Below are positions 61,438-64,000 of a stretch of 64,000 bases of DNA, piece by piece. The position numbers and the translations under genes are program-made. A model generated the notes under the pieces. It searched no databases, was not told where the DNA came from, and saw nothing but the letters and a program-made list of their open reading frames with translations. Within the stretch, counting starts at the first letter, position 1. Each line of letters starts with the position of its first letter. Source of the DNA: Rhodococcus sp. ABRD24 (lineage in GTDB: Bacteria; Actinomycetota; Actinomycetes; Mycobacteriales; Mycobacteriaceae); contig NZ_CP035319.1 of NCBI RefSeq assembly GCF_004328705.1, positions 930,001 through 994,000 on the forward strand, given 5' to 3'.

Positions 61438-64000
61438 TCCGCCGTCACCTGCCGTCCCTCGTCATGCGCCGGACAGCTCGAGACCACCGGGCAGTGCCTG
61501 CATCCATCGTTGATCCGCGCGATGAAGGTCGGCCCCCGGGTCGCCGAAGCCGCATCGTGGATCGCGTCCTCCCACTGCGCGATCGAGTCGTCGTCGAGCG
61601 GCGCCTGGATCCGCTGGGTTGCGCCCTCCCTGTTGTGCGGCTTGGCCACGAACACGAGCCGTGCCCCGCCGGGCGGGGATGCCGGCTCGCCGACGATCGC
61701 GCCCTTCGCGGCGGCAACCTGATATGCCGCTAGTTGAGCGTGCTGCTGCGCCTGTTCCTTCGTCACCGCTGTCTTCGCGGTCTTCACGTCGACGATCACG
61801 GGACGGCCGTCGGGATCGCGTTCGAGCCGGTCGATACGGCCGCGGATCCGCACCTGCGGATCGCCCTCTGCGCGCGGCTCGAGCACACCGTCGACCTCGA
61901 CCTCTACGCCGATCTCGGTGAGTTCGGAACGCGTCGTGCTCAGCCACGCCGCGAAGGCGTCGAGCATTCGGCGAGTCCGTTCCAGCTCACGCCTCGAGTA
62001 CCACTGCGATCCCAGATCCACCGCGTCCCAAGCACTCTCGAGCGCGCGGTCCACCTGGTCGGGCGGGATCCGGCCAGCGACCGCCTGAACCAGCGTGTGC
62101 ACGAGCGTGCCAGCGATCGCATGTGTGTTGTCCCCGTCGCTGCCGCCGTGCCGTTCGAACATCCAGCGCAGCGGGCAACTGTTGATGAGTTCGATCGTCG
62201 ACGGAGACAGGGCGACCGGGCCATCCGCCGGATTCCACAGCGCCAGATCCGAACTCGGTTCGAGCGTGCCGTACCACCGGTCCGGGTGGGCACCCCGCAC
62301 CCCGGCCTGAGCGAGACGCGCGAGCTGATGCGCAGCCCGCTGCTGTCGGGCCGGATCGGTGGCCGCAACACCGGGATCGCACACGACGCTCCGTAGTTCG
62401 GCAACCAGTGCAGGCAATGCCAGCACCCGCGGATTCTCGAACTCGATCGGCGTGACGTCGGCGTCGTCGCTGCCGTCCTCGCCGCGCAGCAGATCGTCGA
62501 CGAACCGGGAGCGGACCAGTTCGGCATCGCCACTCGACGAATCCACCGCGGTCACCAGCAGCGAGCTGCGCGCGCGACTACACGCCACCAGGAACAGCCG
62601 CCGCTCCTCCGCGAGGAGTGGCGCGGTGCGCGACAACGTCGGTTCCACCTCCCCCATCCCGCTCGTGATCTCGATCAGGTCCTCTGTGCGCAGCAGGCTG
62701 CCGCGCGCACCGAGGCTCGGCCACAGACCCTCCTGCACCCCGGCCACCGCGACCACCTGCCATTGCCGGCCGGCTGCCGAGTGGGCGCTCAGGACGGTCA
62801 CCGACTCCTGCGCAATCACCGTCCGCGAGCGGGCCGGGCCGGGAATGGCCTGTTCTACGAGGTAGTCCACGAACCCGCCGAGCTGTGCACGGGGCAGACG
62901 GTCTACGTAGTTCGCGGCAGCGTCGAACAGCGCGACAACGGCGTCGAGGTCGCGGTCGGCCTGCGCACCGATCGGCCCGCCATGAGCGGATGCCGCGGCC
63001 CAGCGACGCTCGAGGCCCGTGGCCTGCCATACCGCCCACAGCACCTCCTCGACGCCACGGCCGCGCTGCAGTGGGACCCTGGCACGCCGCAGGACCTTGA
63101 GCACCCGTCTCAACGACAGGGATTCGACGTCTGTGAGGCCCGGCAGCAGATGCGCGACATCGGGGGCCTCTGGCCCGTCGACGATGATCGCCCGAAGCAG
63201 ATCCGACGAGTCACGGTCACCACCCGACGCCAGCTCGACGCGCCGCAGACCGCGCCGCAGCCGACGTAGGCTCACCGGCTCCGCGCCGCCCACCGGCCCC
63301 GACAGCAGCGCCAGAGCATCCTCCCCCGTGAACTCGCCACCCACCAGCGCGCGCAGCACCAGCAGCAACCCGGCCACCCCATGTTGCCGGGCGAGGGGCA
63401 ATTCGCTGGCCGCGGTCGTAACCGGTACCCCGGCTGCGAGCAATGCCCGCCGCAGCGGCGGCAGCACCCGTGGCACCGAACGCACGACGATTGCCATCTG
63501 CGACCACGGCACGCCGTCGAGCAGATGCGCGCGGCGCAGTGTGTCGGCCACCAGCGCCGCCTCCTTCGCCGGTGTCGACAGCACCCGTATCACCGCGCGG
63601 CCCGGATCGGGGCCGGGGTCCTCGGCCACGGTGAAGCCGCGATGCGGCGGATTGCCCGGCAGCCGTGCGGCAATCCGAGCGGTAACCGCCGCTACTTCGG
63701 GAGCGGCCCGAAAATTGGTGTCGAGGACGACCTGTGCGGGCTCCCCGCGGCCGGCAAGATCAGCGAGGAAGCTCGGGTCAGCGCCACGGAACGCGAAGAT
63801 CGACTGGTCCGGATCGCCGGCGACCGCCGTCATCGCGGTTCCGGTGCCGATCAGCCGCACCAGCTGCGCCGCCTGCGGATCGAGGTGCTGTGCGTCGTCG
63901 ACCAGTAGGTGCCGCACGCGCACCCGTTCCCGTTGCAGCAGAACCGGATCGGTGGCGAAGGCAGTGAGGGCGGCGGTGATCAGTTCGGCGGCATCGAGTG
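61434..64000 (-). CDS. adnA: AdnA helicase-nuclease subunit (5' end outside window)
   Basis: 855 codons of the C-terminal part; the frame is open across the window edge (upstream residues LDAAELITAALTAFATDP), so the N terminus with Walker A is missing and the GTG at 63923 is not the true start. HLLVDDAQHLDPQA is the degenerate motif II of AdnA, with FAFRGADPSF after it. The nuclease has RIRGRIDRLERDPDGRPVIV, DVKTAKTAV, and Cys in INSCPLRWMFER plus CRHCPVVSSC, consistent with a [4Fe-4S] cluster of the AddB nuclease type. Partner of AdnB; equals Rv3202c. Confidence 0.94.
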   Translation of the reverse strand, partial: LDAAELITAALTAFATDPVLLQRERVRVRHLLVDDAQHLDPQAAQLVRLIGTGTAMTAVAGDPDQSIFAFRGADPSFLADLAGRGEPAQVVLDTNFRAAPEVAAVTARIAARLPGNPPHRGFTVAEDPGPDPGRAVIRVLSTPAKEAALVADTLRRAHLLDGVPWSQMAIVVRSVPRVLPPLRRALLAAGVPVTTAASELPLARQHGVAGLLLVLRALVGGEFTGEDALALLSGPVGGAEPVSLRRLRRGLRRVELASGGDRDSSDLLRAIIVDGPEAPDVAHLLPGLTDVESLSLRRVLKVLRRARVPLQRGRGVEEVLWAVWQATGLERRWAAASAHGGPIGAQADRDLDAVVALFDAAANYVDRLPRAQLGGFVDYLVEQAIPGPARSRTVIAQESVTVLSAHSAAGRQWQVVAVAGVQEGLWPSLGARGSLLRTEDLIEITSGMGEVEPTLSRTAPLLAEERRLFLVACSRARSSLLVTAVDSSSGDAELVRSRFVDDLLRGEDGSDDADVTPIEFENPRVLALPALVAELRSVVCDPGVAATDPARQQRAAHQLARLAQAGVRGAHPDRWYGTLEPSSDLALWNPADGPVALSPSTIELINSCPLRWMFERHGGSDGDNTHAIAGTLVHTLVQAVAGRIPPDQVDRALESAWDAVDLGSQWYSRRELERTRRMLDAFAAWLSTTRSELTEIGVEVEVDGVLEPRAEGDPQVRIRGRIDRLERDPDGRPVIVDVKTAKTAVTKEQAQQHAQLAAYQVAAAKGAIVGEPASPPGGARLVFVAKPHNREGATQRIQAPLDDDSIAQWEDAIHDAASATRGPTFIARINDGCRHCPVVSSCPAHDEGRQVTAE

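Overview
The window is high-GC actinobacterial chromosome, most likely from Rhodococcus or a close mycolic-acid-bearing relative (order Mycobacteriales). This rests on gene content: WhiB7 with an AT-hook, UvrD2, mycoredoxin, AdnAB, SmpB/FtsEX/RF2 in one block, a tmRNA whose tag reads ADSNQRDYALAA, a 6C RNA, and several runs in the same order as Mycobacterium tuberculosis (Rv0449c-Rv0446c, Rv3100c-Rv3105c, Rv3137/Rv3139-Rv3140, Rv3193c-Rv3202c). The species cannot be fixed from the sequence alone.

Layout. 0-1.3 kb: end of a Fic-family gene, a decayed serine recombinase and a tRNA-Ala, which looks like the edge of an old mobile element. 1.4-6.6 kb: a thiol-redox pair (DsbA-like and MauE/DoxX), an MFS transporter, phosphoglucomutase and two CrcB fluoride-channel genes. 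6.8-11.6 kb: a tightly overlapping lipid-modification operon (hydrolase, FAD oxidoreductase, DUF1365, cyclopropane-type methyltransferase, DUF1295). 11.8-12.4 kb: 6C RNA and tmRNA, convergent. 12.6-16 kb: a secreted lipase and a secreted M19-like dipeptidase. 16.1-20.9 kb: smpB, ftsX, ftsE, a small membrane protein, mscS and prfB on the minus strand.

21.2-29.1 kb: an accessory catabolic module with a polyamine-type ABC importer, an Lrp-type regulator, and an opposed operon of aldehyde dehydrogenase, PuuD-like glutamine-amidotransferase-fold hydrolase and a DUF3830 protein. A shrunken relic of a second DUF3830 gene sits directly in front of the importer operon. 29.3-33.4 kb: hisN, a small conserved gene and the fadE24-fadE23 pair. 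33.5-34.0 kb: four consecutive tiny genes (32-36 residues each, each with its own ribosome binding site, ending in a hairpin) that I regard as the most interesting item of the window; they resemble in general style the leaderless alpha-helical porin peptides of Corynebacterium but match nothing I recognise. 34.6-37.3 kb: a PepSY membrane operon and a His-containing membrane protein. 37.4-43.3 kb: an acyl-CoA synthetase, initiator tRNA, an Rpf resuscitation factor and a UPF0182 protein.

43.4-64 kb follows the Rv3193c-Rv3202c order: PPA1309-family protein, Lon/PDZ protease, zinc-protease-like protein, YgjP-type metallopeptidase, an orphan ThiF/cyclodehydratase-like protein, ABC1 kinase, then an insertion (dapA paralogue, LysR, SOUL protein), then whiB7 with a complete regulatory leader (AT-rich promoter, upstream ORF, attenuator), uvrD2, mrx1, nudC, a potassium channel, adnB and the start-truncated adnA. 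DNA repair (UvrD2, AdnAB) and redox or stress defence (WhiB7, mycoredoxin, NudC) dominate this last part. Start codons were chosen by ribosome binding sites and by 1-8 base overlaps between neighbouring genes.
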